DNA of 64,000 bases from an uncultured bacterium (GCA_937899715.1 CALCNX010000069.1:14184-78183); one strand, 5' to 3'. Counted from the first letter of the stretch, positions 8,545 through 19,356 are shown. The notes: generated from the sequence alone by a model not told the origin. Made by a program: numbers and translations.

Positions 8545-11462
8545 ACCAAGACGATTTCCGCAAAGCATTTGGCGTAAGCACGAATCTGGCTGATGCGAGG
8601 CGCACGACCTTTGCTCGGCGTGCCCCGAATCACTTCTGGGGACTTATGTTTGCCGGGCTGTTCATTGGAGCGTGTTTGGCGGTGTTTTCTTTCCGCCTCG
8701 CTACGCGCTCTGCTTTTGAACGCGAGGGTGAGCAGGAGGTTCAAGAAATTTCGGATGTGGTCTCGGTGCATCGGAACGATTACGGTATTGTACACATCAC
8801 AGGGCGCACCGATAACGATGTTTATTTCGGTATCGGCTACGCACACGCACAGGATCGTCTTTGGCAAATGGATTTCCTGCGCCGTGTAGGGCGGGGGCGC
8901 TTGTCGGAAATGTTTGGCAGGCGCACATTGGAGCAAGATATTTTCCTCCGTGCAATGCGCTTTGACTCTACCGCCAATGCTCTCGCGCGGCATATTTCGC
9001 CGGAATCTCGTGCGGTGCTTCAGGCATATACCAATGGTGTCAATCAATACCTTGCCACACACGAAGGGAGAATTGCTGCCGAGTTCGATGCGCTTGAGTA
9101 TCAACCCGAACCCTGGCGCGTGGAAGATTGCTTGCTTGTGCTACGTCTCTGGGCGTGGGAACTCAATAGCGGATTTACCGCAGACCTTGTGCTAACGGCA
9201 ATTGCTGATACCATCGGGCGCGACCGCGCTTTGCAGCTTCTGCCACCGCCGGAGAATAACCCATACTTTTCGCCGTGTGTGCTCGATTCGCTTCTGCCCG
9301 CTCGTCCACAAGTGAGTGCTGTTGTCGTCAATCCTCTGCCCACGCTTGATTCTCTTCGTGCGGACTCTGTGCAGAAGCGCTCCACAAGTGCAACGCTTTC
9401 GCATAATTCGGCTGTCAGGAACACTACTCAAAAACACCCGACTACGTTTACAGCAACCAATCTACTTTCTCTCGCCGAAAGCACCCGTGAAGCCGCAAAT
9501 ATGCTTGGGTCGTCGCTTGGCAGTAATGCGTGGGCTGTTCGGTCATCGTCATTTTATCATCCTGAGCAAGATTCTTTAGAAAAAAAAACCTTGCCGAAAC
9601 ATCGTCACGGCGCAATACTTACCGCTGACGCACATCTCGCACTTACGCTTCCGGCGCGGTGGTACGAAGCGCATCTGTCCTCTCCGACGCTGAATGTCCT
9701 TGGGCACACGCTTCCGGGGCTGCCGTTTGTGATAGTCGGGCGTAACGACCGCGTGGCGTGGAGTCTCGTTAATGCAATGGTAGACGACACCGATTTTTTT
9801 GCCGAGAGAATAGATTCCACCGACATTCGGAGATATTTTGCAACCGACGACAGCACGGGAAATCGTGTTTCAATGCCTCTCCGTATCGTGACCGATACCA
9901 TCAAAGTCAAGGATTCCAGCGATGCAGTCATAGAAATGCGCTATACCAAGCGCTCTTGTGTTATGTCAGATTTGCCCTACGGCATGAAAAATTTTCCGGG
10001 TTTGCAGAATGCAATTCCATGGCGAAGTAGCCTGCAAACACCGTCATTGCTCACTCGTATTGCTGACAGCACCAGTGCAAGCACGCAACGCGCCTTCCAA
10101 ACACTCACGCGGCGCGACTGCCTGACCTTCCAGTGGACAGGGCAGCAAATGTCTGATGAGGCGCTTACTCTCGTGCGGCTTACCAAGGCGCGGTCATGGG
10201 ATGATGTTGTGAGCGCGGGAAATACATTCGCAACGCCAGCGGTGAACTGCATTGTGGCAAACAGTGATGGTGAAGTTGGCGTAGTACCGTTTGGGATTGT
10301 GCCTAAGCGCACACCCGGAGCGCATCCGAATTTCGTGCGCAAGGGTTGGGAAGAAAATGATGCGTGGCGCGGATTTACACGGCTTACGGACGTGGGGCGA
10401 TTGATCAATCCGCCAAGCGGACGGGTGATTGCTGCCAATAACCCGATTACACACAATGCAACTCTGAGCGGTGAACCGCTTCACCTCTCACTTCTTTGGG
10501 ATACGCCTTCGCGAGCATCCCGTATAGGAGAGTTTTTGCAGGATTTCGAGAACTTCTCCGTAACAGGTATGAGCATCATGCAAACGGATGTGGTCTCGCA
10601 CTATGCACAAATGCTTGTTCCGCACATTGTGCAGGCATTTGCGACCGTAACAGCATCTACGGTGCAATCTTTTCCCAGAAATCAATCGCAGAATCCCACG
10701 TTACCACCACTTACTTTGACTGAGCGCCGCGCTTTGCAGCTCATTGCGTCGTGGAATGGAGCGCTTGAAAGCACGTCGGCATCGGCATCGGTCTATACGG
10801 CGTTCGTGGAGCGTTATGCGTACAACACACTTGCTGACGACCTCGGCGAGGCATTGTATCGTCAATACGTTGCCACCACACGTCTGCCGCTTCGGGCAAT
10901 GCTCTCGCTCACACTACGCTACAAACCTGATGATTCCTTGTCTGCCGCATGGTTCGATAAACGTCAAACGCCGCAGCAAGAATCCCGTGATGATATTATT
11001 CGGCAGAGTTTCCTAGAAGCAGTGGCTCTCGTTCAAAAACGCATGAACACGACCGCAGACGTTGATTCCATTGCTACGTGGCGTTACGGGCGTTTGCACA
11101 AACTCTCCATGCGTCATATTCTCGCTAACGGCTCAGAATGGACATATCTTTCCATGCGCGGCGTGGTGAATGGACAAACCAGTGAGTATGCGGGCGACGC
11201 AACAACTATCTCTTCCGGCGAATGGTCGTTCAATCGCCCGTTTGAGGTTGCGGCGGGCGCTTCCATGCGCTTTGTGTGCGATGTGAGCGATACCGTTGCC
11301 TATATGATTCTGCCCAGTGGCAACACTGGCGAGATAATGACACGCAATTACAGTGACCAAACGCAACTTTGGCTTGGTGGCGGCTTATTGCCCGTCACGG
11401 TTTCGCGCGAACCAAGCGCCGCTTTCCATAAAGTATTGCGTCTCGTCCCCAAGCGCTTGTAA
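8535..11462 (+). CDS. Penicillin acylase family (S45) Ntn-hydrolase
   Basis: A 975-residue precursor starting at GTG 8535, which has AAGGAG five bases upstream and overlaps the epimerase gene. One N-terminal membrane segment (about residues 34-55) acts as signal or anchor. The alpha part contains DNDVYFGIGYAHAQDRLWQMD, typical of the family. The spacer would be cut before Ser330 in LGSNAWAV, which becomes the N-terminal nucleophile of the beta chain. VGRNDRVAWSLVNAMVDDTDFF and the later ANNP motif are further family marks. Members hydrolyse amides such as beta-lactam side chains, acyl-homoserine lactones or cyclic lipopeptides in the periplasm; which applies here cannot be told. Pro/Ser-rich insertions make it longer than the usual 750-850 residues. 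Confidence 0.88.
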   Translation: MALNQDDFRKAFGVSTNLADARRTTFARRAPNHFWGLMFAGLFIGACLAVFSFRLATRSAFEREGEQEVQEISDVVSVHRNDYGIVHITGRTDNDVYFGIGYAHAQDRLWQMDFLRRVGRGRLSEMFGRRTLEQDIFLRAMRFDSTANALARHISPESRAVLQAYTNGVNQYLATHEGRIAAEFDALEYQPEPWRVEDCLLVLRLWAWELNSGFTADLVLTAIADTIGRDRALQLLPPPENNPYFSPCVLDSLLPARPQVSAVVVNPLPTLDSLRADSVQKRSTSATLSHNSAVRNTTQKHPTTFTATNLLSLAESTREAANMLGSSLGSNAWAVRSSSFYHPEQDSLEKKTLPKHRHGAILTADAHLALTLPARWYEAHLSSPTLNVLGHTLPGLPFVIVGRNDRVAWSLVNAMVDDTDFFAERIDSTDIRRYFATDDSTGNRVSMPLRIVTDTIKVKDSSDAVIEMRYTKRSCVMSDLPYGMKNFPGLQNAIPWRSSLQTPSLLTRIADSTSASTQRAFQTLTRRDCLTFQWTGQQMSDEALTLVRLTKARSWDDVVSAGNTFATPAVNCIVANSDGEVGVVPFGIVPKRTPGAHPNFVRKGWEENDAWRGFTRLTDVGRLINPPSGRVIAANNPITHNATLSGEPLHLSLLWDTPSRASRIGEFLQDFENFSVTGMSIMQTDVVSHYAQMLVPHIVQAFATVTASTVQSFPRNQSQNPTLPPLTLTERRALQLIASWNGALESTSASASVYTAFVERYAYNTLADDLGEALYRQYVATTRLPLRAMLSLTLRYKPDDSLSAAWFDKRQTPQQESRDDIIRQSFLEAVALVQKRMNTTADVDSIATWRYGRLHKLSMRHILANGSEWTYLSMRGVVNGQTSEYAGDATTISSGEWSFNRPFEVAAGASMRFVCDVSDTVAYMILPSGNTGEIMTRNYSDQTQLWLGGGLLPVTVSREPSAAFHKVLRLVPKRL

Positions 11463-11608
11463 TGCTCAATCGCGAGCATTGAACGCAAACATTCTCAGCG
11501 TAGTGGAATTGCGTGTAACTTCAGCCCAAGAAATCGTATATTTGTCAGAGGCAACGTCTTACACGCAAAGCCTCATTTTTCTTATCCTCTTCAAGGTATC
11601 AAACGATT

Positions 11609-12145
11609 ATGACCAAAGCGGCTCTTGCGCAAGAAATCATGCGCACTGCGCATCTTACCGGCAACTTCACTCTGCGTTCCGGCGCGATAAGCAACGAATA
11701 TTTCGACAAATATCTTTTTGAAAGCAAGCCACAGCTTTTGCGGGCGATTGCAGAACATCTTGCGCCACTTGTGCCAAAGGAAATTGAGGTACTGGCGGGC
11801 TTGGAGATGGGCGGCATACCGATTGTAACGGCGCTTTCGCTTGCAACAGGCTTACCAGCTACATTTGTGCGCAAAAAAGCAAAAGATTACGGTACGCGAA
11901 AATCTGCCGAAGGCGCGCAGGTCTATGGCAAAACGGTGCTCGTGATTGAAGACGTGATAACAAGCGGTGGTCAGGTGATTCTGAGCGCTATCGACCTCAA
12001 AAATACGGGCGCAAATATCCATTCTGTGCTGTGTGTGATTGACCGCGAACAAAGCGGAGCGGAAAAGCTCACCGCAGCAGGGTTGACGATGAACGCCCTC
12101 TTTACGATGAGCGAACTCAAAGCAAGTGTTTCCGAAGGTGCGTAA
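11609..12145 (+). CDS. pyrE: Orotate phosphoribosyltransferase
   Basis: A 178-residue enzyme that joins orotate to PRPP to give orotidine monophosphate in de novo pyrimidine synthesis. The PRPP-binding signature VLVIEDVITSGGQ is complete, and the substrate loop KDYGT and the early FTLRSGAISNEYFD segment match short bacterial PyrE proteins. Length is slightly below the common 190-215 residues but no motif is missing. The next gene (TamB-like) starts 36 bp later with no terminator between, so they may be co-transcribed. The cytosolic role is well supported. Confidence 0.92.
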   Translation: MTKAALAQEIMRTAHLTGNFTLRSGAISNEYFDKYLFESKPQLLRAIAEHLAPLVPKEIEVLAGLEMGGIPIVTALSLATGLPATFVRKKAKDYGTRKSAEGAQVYGKTVLVIEDVITSGGQVILSAIDLKNTGANIHSVLCVIDREQSGAEKLTAAGLTMNALFTMSELKASVSEGA

Positions 12146-12181
12146 GCAAGACCTGCTTTTCTACCATATTTACTTTTACCA

Positions 12182-15100
12182 ATGCACGAATTCCACCTCA
12201 ATCCCTTCTTCGGTGTGCGTACACGCCGCGTGGTGCGGGTTGTGCTGGGGATTTTGCTGGTTTTTCTTCTCGTCTGCACAACGACTGTGCTGTTGATAGT
12301 GAATGTTCCCTTTATGCGGCAGTGGGTCGTGAAATTTGCTACCGAGCGCATCAATTCTGCTCTGGAAGCGGAACTCACTTTCGATGACTTCAATGGTTCG
12401 CTTCTGTACGACCTTACACTGACCAATGTACGCCTTGTCGCGGCGGGTGACACGCTGCTTGCCGCACGGGAACTGAAATTGAGTTACGATATTCAGATGG
12501 TATTCGTCAGGCGTATTGCGCTGAATCATTTGCAGTTCGTGGAGCCGCGTGTACGCTTGCTTAGAGGTATGGATAGTTCGTGGAATTTTGCCCATATTCT
12601 AAAGCCGCCCGTGCCCGGTTCTGCGCCGAAGCCATTTCAATGGACTGTTGCGCTACGCGATGTTTCGATAGTGAATGGCTCGGTCATAACAATAGATTCG
12701 TTGCAGTCGCTCACCGATGTTTTTCGCAGTGCTTCGCAAAGCCGCTTTAATGCTGCACGGGCGAATATTTCTCATCTCAATCTTGCCCTCTCTGCCCAAT
12801 TATTTATCAAGAAAAATGAGTACGCGGTTTCTCTGCATAATTGCTCGTTTCATGAGGAATCATCGGGGTTAGAGCTACGAAACTGTACGTTCTTTGCCTC
12901 CGCCGATACCTCGCGCATTGAGGTCAATAACTTTATTCTCCAAACGGCTTTCTCGCACACACGGGCACGACTCATTGCCGAAAAAGTTAATTTCTTTGCA
13001 AGCCGCCCTACGTCTGCCTTCTATCCCGATAGTCTCTCCTCCACATTCCGCAACGCAGAATTTCAACTCGCCATTCATGCGGATTCCGTCAGCGCCTACG
13101 AGGTGCAGCGCCTTTTGCCAGCCGCCGATGCTCTGGGTGACAAACTGGCACTTAATCTCGACACTTACGGCACACTTGAGCAAATTTTTGTTAAGCGGCT
13201 TGACATTAAAGGTGTGGAAGAGAACGATATTCCGCCCATAACGCTCCTTTCTTTGGACGGAACCGTTCTGCAACCTCTCAAACCAAGTGCCCTCAATTAT
13301 TCCGTGCGGCTCAATCCCATGCGCCTCAGTGCTGCCGACGTGCGCCGATATCTGCCGCGTGTGCCGATGCCCAATCTAAGCGGGCTAGGGACGCTTGCGC
13401 TGGAACGCGGAACGCTGCAAGGTACGCTGCAAACTCTTACTGCGAATGTTCGCGCCGCCAGTGCTGCCGGCAATGTGGAGACCGATTGCAAATTGAGCTG
13501 GCATGATACGCTGCGTTACGAAGCCTCGCTCACAACAGAGCGCCTCAACCTTGCTGCCATCACGCAGAACAGCGAATTACAAAGCAATTTGAACACGAAA
13601 ATTAACCTCACGGGGCAAGGTGCGACCTTGGCAGCACTCATCGCAAAGGTACACGTAGAAGCCTCTCCGTCGGATATTGCCGGGCGGAGTTTTGATGAGC
13701 TTGTGCTTGATGCCAACGCGCATGACGGAGGAGTTATCACCATTTCGTCATTGAATGTGCATTGGAACAAAGCTGCGGACTTTTTAGCGGAAGACAATGC
13801 CGGAGAAACAGTTGCGCGAGAAAGTGATGCTGATAACATTCACAATCTTCATACGCTTCCCGCCGCCGAACTCTGGGCAAATGGCTGGGTGAACTTGCAA
13901 AACCCCGCGTCGCCCTCCTACAAACTGGATGCACGGGCAATGCACCTCGACCTCAGCCGTATTCTGCTTGTGTCTGATGCGGCTACGGACGCTTCCTTCA
14001 CGCTGAACGTGCTGGGAAGCGGTTTTGGGGCAGATAGTCTGCGCGGTTCGCTTAATCTTGTGGCGCAAGAATTTATTACGCCCAAAAAAGCCTTCGACCC
14101 CTTTAGCATAAAAGCACGTTTGGAACATCTGCCGACATCCCAAAACCCGCTCTACCGCGAGTTTCATTTGAACTCCGAGCTTGCAGAGGCTCATTTGAAG
14201 GGTGTCTTTACGATGCCCGATTTTATCTCTTCTTTTGCGCACACGGTGGACAACTCGATTTTTCTGGTACGCCGCAAATACCACGTGATTCGTGATTCCC
14301 TCCAAGCCACAACCTACAATGGTTTGTACCGCCCACGCCCGGAGCGTCTGAAACCACTTGATGTCGAATTTGTCCTGAAGCCGCACGACCTCACAATTTC
14401 TCGTCTTTTTAGCGGTTTTGCAAAAATTCAGTGCATCGGCGATATTCGTGGCGCAATGCAGGGTAATACGCATGATTACACGTTCCGTCTGGATTCATCG
14501 TCCAGAATTGATGAATTTTTCTATACCGACGGATTTACGCAGGTTAATTTTGCCGACACACGGCTTCAAGCATCGTTCCACAGCGTTGTCAGTGGCGATT
14601 CGCTCAATGTTGTGGCTGCTTCCGCTCGCATTCGGTCGGATTCGGTCTTTCGGTTTAATGATTTTGTGTTCCGCCGCACCACAGCCGAAGGCGATTACAG
14701 AAACAATGTATTTGCATTTGACGTGAAATCGGTATGGGACGATAGTCTGCTTGCGTTCTACACAAAAGCACGGCTGGACATGAATACGAAAGATGCATCG
14801 TTTGTGCTGGATAGCGCATGGATGCTCTATCGCAGCAATATGGAATGGTCAAGTATCGGGAAAATTACCAGTGTTTTGAATAAAGAAGGCTTGCTTGTGG
14901 AGAACATGGCGCTCCGCCGCCCGAAGGCTGAAACCGTGTATCTGAGCGGTTTGGTGTGGTTCGACCATTTTTCTAATGCCCTTCTGACCGTAGAATCTAT
15001 GCCGCTTCAAGACATTAACCGTCTTTTTCCGCCTGCAAACCGTATTCCTACGCTCGAACCGCTTCGTGGTACATTGGAGCGCATGGAATGTCGCCTTTCG

Positions 15101-17131
15101 GGATTACCTGCTAATCCGCAACTGAGCTTGCTTCTGAACTCCTCCAACGTGTTTTACAACGGCACGTATTTAGGGCGGTGTAGTATTTCGGCGACCCATC
15201 AGGATTCTACGGTGCGAGGCACGGCAGAGATACAGAATCCACTCTTGATGAATGACACGCTCCATACGCTGAAAATCCGCGCCAAATCGCTCCCGCTCAA
15301 TCTTTGTTTCACTGAAACCTCTGAACGCCTCGTGAATGGCAAGCCTATCGAAATTCTTTTTGATGCCGAGCAGCTTCCGCTTGGCGCGGTGGACGTTTTC
15401 GTGCCGGGCATCACAAATTTGCAAGGTTATGCCGACGCGCACTTCACTATCACCGGCACTACGCCAGAGAATATCATGTATCGCGGAAATGCCGTTATTC
15501 CACGTGCGTCGTTTGTTTTTGAGGCTACCAATCTCAAGTATTATATCGAAGGCAAGGCAAGTCTGCTGAACCGCACCGTTACGGTCGAGAATGCAACTAT
15601 CGCTAATGACCCGCTTGATTACGCACGTGGACGGGCACTTGCGAATGGGACTATTACGGTGAACGGTTTTGATATTACAGGATTCGATATTACCGCTCGT
15701 GTACCGCAGCAGGGCTTGTTTGTGCTTGGTAATGCCTCGCGTATCCCGAATCCGCAGCTTTTTGGCGATGTTATTATGTCCACAGGCGATAAGCCGCTTC
15801 ATTTCTATGGTTCACTGGAAAAGCCGTTTTTACGCGGCGACGTAAATATTCTGGAAGCAAAAATCAATTTCCCTGAAATTAAAAGTGTGAAAACAGAAAA
15901 TAAGCTCTTTTGCTTTGAAACGGTGACCAGAGAACGTGGCGGACTCACCACCAGTGCCCGCGACTGTAATCAGCAGGAATACGCCCTGCTCATGCCGCCT
16001 TCGTCATCATCCGATTCTGCGAAGGGCGCAACACGTCTCAGTGCTGCCGAACTTGCGACCTTAGCGACGGAAGACATTATTAAAGCGCAAAATGAAAATG
16101 CAACCTCGCATCCGGCGGACTCGAATGTAAGCGCTCTCAAAATGGTCTCGTCGGAAAAGCTACGGGCGCAGAGTGAGCAAGAAAACAACACGCAGACTAA
16201 CAGCGGTATTGCTGAAGAGCGCTCCCGTCTTAGCTTCGCCGATAAGATAGATTACGCGCTGAATGTGAATTTGCGAGGGAATTTTTCGGTTACAATGGAC
16301 TGGGGACCTTTTGAACAACTTGTCGCCAATCTTGCACAAGAAAATACCGACCAGCCCCTTCGCTATGTCAAAACTCCCGACGCACCCGATGAGCACAAAC
16401 TGTTTGGCGATTTGATTTTGCGCGAGGGATCCACGTACAAGTATTACCGCGTCTTCACAGCCTCCGGCAAACTCGCTTTCAATACGGGTGCAATGAGCAA
16501 TCCACGTTTGAATCTCAACGCACTTTTGCGTGGACAGCGTACCATTGCTGACCGCAACGGTACGAGCGAATACATTGTCAATCTTGGCATCACTGGCACA
16601 AAGAAGGCACCAACGCTGAAAATGAATTATTTGGTAGATAATGTGCCGGGTGTGGGCGATTCAACCAAAATTCAAAACGATGCAATTATGCTCCTTCTCT
16701 TTGGTCGGACGCAGGATGAGTTTGCTCTTGGAAGTGGCTTGGGTGGGGTCACGCAGAACTATTCGTCGTCGCTGGCTTCGCGCCTTCTGACCGACCTTCT
16801 ACAAGGCACCGGGGTTGTGCGCAGTGCCGATATTTCCTTTGGCGGCGGGCGGACAGGAGGCTTACCGCTCGACCTTTCGCAAGCACGAGTGCAATTTACA
16901 GGAGAAATTAGTAATTTAGGGGTTCTCTGGCAAGTAGCGAATGATTTTGGCACGAATACGCCGAATACGAGTTTTTCGATAGATATTCCCTTCCGCAGTT
17001 TTCTCGACCAAGAACTTTTCCGAAACATCGTGCTCCAAATTACCCGTTCTTCTGCAATGTCCAATTCAAGCGTGTTCTTGCGGCAGCAGCGCGAATGGGA
17101 AGTGAAGATTGGTTCGCGGAATTCGTGGTAA
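12182..17131 (+). CDS. tamB: TamB-like (DUF490) translocation/assembly protein
   Basis: A 1649-residue AsmA/TamB-superfamily protein with one N-terminal membrane helix (about residues 20-42) followed by NVPFMRQWVVKFATERIN. The long middle is repeated beta-strand segments expected to form a hydrophobic groove across the periplasm, in line with lipid transport to the outer membrane. The C-terminal 400 residues hold the DUF490 domain (LNVNLRGNFSVTMDWG, LRGQRTIADRNG, LLFGRTQDEFALGSG). A Ser/Asn-rich insert near residues 1270-1360 is unusual. No TamA/BamA-type barrel lies beside it; the neighbour is pyrE. Confidence 0.82.
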   Translation: MHEFHLNPFFGVRTRRVVRVVLGILLVFLLVCTTTVLLIVNVPFMRQWVVKFATERINSALEAELTFDDFNGSLLYDLTLTNVRLVAAGDTLLAARELKLSYDIQMVFVRRIALNHLQFVEPRVRLLRGMDSSWNFAHILKPPVPGSAPKPFQWTVALRDVSIVNGSVITIDSLQSLTDVFRSASQSRFNAARANISHLNLALSAQLFIKKNEYAVSLHNCSFHEESSGLELRNCTFFASADTSRIEVNNFILQTAFSHTRARLIAEKVNFFASRPTSAFYPDSLSSTFRNAEFQLAIHADSVSAYEVQRLLPAADALGDKLALNLDTYGTLEQIFVKRLDIKGVEENDIPPITLLSLDGTVLQPLKPSALNYSVRLNPMRLSAADVRRYLPRVPMPNLSGLGTLALERGTLQGTLQTLTANVRAASAAGNVETDCKLSWHDTLRYEASLTTERLNLAAITQNSELQSNLNTKINLTGQGATLAALIAKVHVEASPSDIAGRSFDELVLDANAHDGGVITISSLNVHWNKAADFLAEDNAGETVARESDADNIHNLHTLPAAELWANGWVNLQNPASPSYKLDARAMHLDLSRILLVSDAATDASFTLNVLGSGFGADSLRGSLNLVAQEFITPKKAFDPFSIKARLEHLPTSQNPLYREFHLNSELAEAHLKGVFTMPDFISSFAHTVDNSIFLVRRKYHVIRDSLQATTYNGLYRPRPERLKPLDVEFVLKPHDLTISRLFSGFAKIQCIGDIRGAMQGNTHDYTFRLDSSSRIDEFFYTDGFTQVNFADTRLQASFHSVVSGDSLNVVAASARIRSDSVFRFNDFVFRRTTAEGDYRNNVFAFDVKSVWDDSLLAFYTKARLDMNTKDASFVLDSAWMLYRSNMEWSSIGKITSVLNKEGLLVENMALRRPKAETVYLSGLVWFDHFSNALLTVESMPLQDINRLFPPANRIPTLEPLRGTLERMECRLSGLPANPQLSLLLNSSNVFYNGTYLGRCSISATHQDSTVRGTAEIQNPLLMNDTLHTLKIRAKSLPLNLCFTETSERLVNGKPIEILFDAEQLPLGAVDVFVPGITNLQGYADAHFTITGTTPENIMYRGNAVIPRASFVFEATNLKYYIEGKASLLNRTVTVENATIANDPLDYARGRALANGTITVNGFDITGFDITARVPQQGLFVLGNASRIPNPQLFGDVIMSTGDKPLHFYGSLEKPFLRGDVNILEAKINFPEIKSVKTENKLFCFETVTRERGGLTTSARDCNQQEYALLMPPSSSSDSAKGATRLSAAELATLATEDIIKAQNENATSHPADSNVSALKMVSSEKLRAQSEQENNTQTNSGIAEERSRLSFADKIDYALNVNLRGNFSVTMDWGPFEQLVANLAQENTDQPLRYVKTPDAPDEHKLFGDLILREGSTYKYYRVFTASGKLAFNTGAMSNPRLNLNALLRGQRTIADRNGTSEYIVNLGITGTKKAPTLKMNYLVDNVPGVGDSTKIQNDAIMLLLFGRTQDEFALGSGLGGVTQNYSSSLASRLLTDLLQGTGVVRSADISFGGGRTGGLPLDLSQARVQFTGEISNLGVLWQVANDFGTNTPNTSFSIDIPFRSFLDQELFRNIVLQITRSSAMSNSSVFLRQQREWEVKIGSRNSW

Positions 17132-17154
17132 GCGTGGCATTTGCTGAAATGGTT

Positions 17155-17913
17155 TTACTTGATAGTTACATTCGGCAAAAGCTCTTTAATGCGCAGCAAT
17201 TCTACATCCGAAAAAAGATTTCCACTGAGACGTAGCTCGCGCAAATTGACAAGATTCTCAATGCCAAGCGGAAGCGTGGTAAGATTGTTGCCCGTCAAAT
17301 CAAGAATGATAAGACTGGAAAGTTTACCGACTTCAGGCGGAAGAGTTTCGATTTGATTATTGTCTAAGTACAATTCTCGTAAATGCCGCAGCCATCCAAT
17401 GCTGGGCGGAATATAGGTCAGATAATTCCGGCTCAAATATAAAACTTGAACATTAGCCATACTGCCAATAAGCGAGGGAATATCTTCTAATTCGTTATCA
17501 CTAATGTCAAAAAGGTGCATATTGACGAGTTTACCAATATCTGCGGGGAGCTTGCTAATGCGATTACGTCGTGCGTAGAAGGTTTGCAGATTCGTCAAAT
17601 TCCCGATGCTTGTCGGCAGCCCGCGAAGATTGTTACGGTTCAAATACAACTCTTGCAAATTGTACAAGTCCGCAATTTTAGGCGTAAGGTCGTTCAGCTT
17701 ATGTATGTCGAGGTCAAGACGAAAAACGTGGTCTCTGTCCTCAAATGCTTTATCAAGTGCTTTGTAGATAGGAAGTGCCGCCAGTTGTGCAGAATCCAGT
17801 ATTTTTGACGGCTTAGGTGATGAGCCTTGTGCCAACGCAGTATGCGGCAACACCGTAACAGCAGAAATGGCGGTTATGACAAAAATAATGCTCAACAATC
17901 GTTTGTTTATCAT
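17155..17913 (-). CDS. Exported leucine-rich-repeat protein
   Basis: A 252-residue protein from ATG 17913 with GAGG upstream; the frame also opens at a TTG at 17934. A signal peptide ending near HTALAQ is followed by a spacer and about seven leucine-rich repeats of 23 residues of the type LPxxIGxLxNLxxLxLxxNxL. This repeat class is a curved protein-binding scaffold; the partner is unknown. It starts 25 bp after creD, so it probably belongs to the same transcript. No sorting domain or anchor is visible, so it is likely periplasmic or secreted. Confidence 0.82.
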   Translation of the reverse strand: MINKRLLSIIFVITAISAVTVLPHTALAQGSSPKPSKILDSAQLAALPIYKALDKAFEDRDHVFRLDLDIHKLNDLTPKIADLYNLQELYLNRNNLRGLPTSIGNLTNLQTFYARRNRISKLPADIGKLVNMHLFDISDNELEDIPSLIGSMANVQVLYLSRNYLTYIPPSIGWLRHLRELYLDNNQIETLPPEVGKLSSLIILDLTGNNLTTLPLGIENLVNLRELRLSGNLFSDVELLRIKELLPNVTIK

Positions 17914-17937
17914 GGGAATCCTCAGCAACTTCAATAA

Positions 17938-19308
17938 TTATGGTTGTTCCGTGTCGGGGGCTTGTTCTTCAATGATGGGTTCTGTGTCTGTTTTCGCAAT
18001 AGCGAACCAGTCTATTTTGCGCGTTACATACATCACGACCGCTAATATCACAAACAGACCGATACTGCCCAAAAGTAAGGCGTAATCTTGCAACTGCAAA
18101 ATAACAAACAAAAATCCATACAAAATTGTTAATATCCCAAAAATAATCAACGTGGCGCGATTATTTGCCAAAACGCTGCGCGTGTAGAGCGTGATAAGCG
18201 CGATTGTGGCTATGCTTGTCGTCCAATATGCTTTGTTGAAACTGAACTGCTCCGAGAGCGAAAGCAAAAGCGTGTAGAAAATCACCAGTGCAAGTCCGAT
18301 AAGCACATACTGAATCGGATGAATGACGCGTCGTGTGAGCACTTCCACCATAAAAAACGCCAAAAAAGTCAGCGACAGGAACATAATGGCGTACTTTGCC
18401 GTACGCATCGTCTTTTGATATTCGTCTATTGCCGGAATGAGCTTCACACCGAAGGTGGATTCCTTGATGACATAAGCGTTGCCAGTCCAGACTTGCGGAT
18501 AATTGCGATTCAGGTGCAAAACTTTCCATGCGGCGGTGAACTTCTGCGGTGTAACATCGCGGCTTTCGGGCAAGTATGCACCGATAAAGCTGGGATTGCC
18601 CCATGCCGCTTCCACACTGACGTTTGTTTCGCGTCCGACGGGCGCGAAGGCAAGTGTGGTGCTGCCGTTCAGGTCAAGCTCAAGAGTGAAGTCTGCTTTA
18701 TCTTTGCCGCCAATTTTGGGGCGAATGGTTATACCCTGCTCCAGTGCTTGCGTGGAGAGGAGTCCGGGATTGGCGGCATATTTTTTGCCGTTATAGCTCA
18801 CGCTTATACTTTCCTTGATGCCCTTCAGGTCGCTGATACCAAGCGATACGGCTGCTTCATCCCATAAAATTGCGTCGGGGTCAACGCTGATATCCGCCAT
18901 GCCACTCATGAGGAATGTACCTTTGATGACAATTTTAGAACGGTACAAAATCACTTGATAAATGCCGCGATACCGTACTTCCGGCGTGAGGACGGTTGTA
19001 ACGGCAAGGCTTTCGGGTAGGATGTGAATATAGTCCGTTACTTCTTCCATAAAGGAGGAAACGACACCCTTGTCGTTTGTGCGCTCTTGGCGGACGAGGT
19101 TTCTATAAGGAATTTCGAGGATGGGTCCCGTAATTGTCTGGCTGCCACCCCATTTTGCGCTCACCTCCGTAATTGCTTCCTCGCGCCGTGCCTCTCTCTC
19201 AGTGATGAGGCTTTCGACAAAGGAGACGGGAATAAGCATGAGTAATGTCAGGACGGCAATAATAATCATCCGTAGCCCGACCGAGTTTTTGAAGAAGCGT
19301 GTAAGCAT
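17938..19308 (-). CDS. creD: CreD family inner-membrane protein
   Basis: A 456-residue protein matching the CreD family: an N-terminal membrane helix and VSFVESLITEREARREEAITEVSAKWG, then a large periplasmic beta-rich domain (residues about 50-290) and a C-terminal bundle of about six membrane helices starting near FLSLTFLAFFMVEVL. CreD is linked to envelope stress and beta-lactam or colicin response in enterobacteria under CreBC; its biochemical role is unknown. No creB/creC is adjacent, and the LRR gene follows at once. A MITE-like repeat lies about 50 bp upstream of the start, in the promoter region. Confidence 0.9.
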   Translation of the reverse strand: MLTRFFKNSVGLRMIIIAVLTLLMLIPVSFVESLITEREARREEAITEVSAKWGGSQTITGPILEIPYRNLVRQERTNDKGVVSSFMEEVTDYIHILPESLAVTTVLTPEVRYRGIYQVILYRSKIVIKGTFLMSGMADISVDPDAILWDEAAVSLGISDLKGIKESISVSYNGKKYAANPGLLSTQALEQGITIRPKIGGKDKADFTLELDLNGSTTLAFAPVGRETNVSVEAAWGNPSFIGAYLPESRDVTPQKFTAAWKVLHLNRNYPQVWTGNAYVIKESTFGVKLIPAIDEYQKTMRTAKYAIMFLSLTFLAFFMVEVLTRRVIHPIQYVLIGLALVIFYTLLLSLSEQFSFNKAYWTTSIATIALITLYTRSVLANNRATLIIFGILTILYGFLFVILQLQDYALLLGSIGLFVILAVVMYVTRKIDWFAIAKTDTEPIIEEQAPDTEQP

Positions 19309-19356
19309 AGTCTTGGCTGGATAAGGAGTGACTGAACAAAAATTGTGATTCCTTGA

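Noticed and set aside
13784..14473. 229-residue frame opposite tamB
   Set aside because: Antisense shadow; the coding strand has consistent TamB features throughout.
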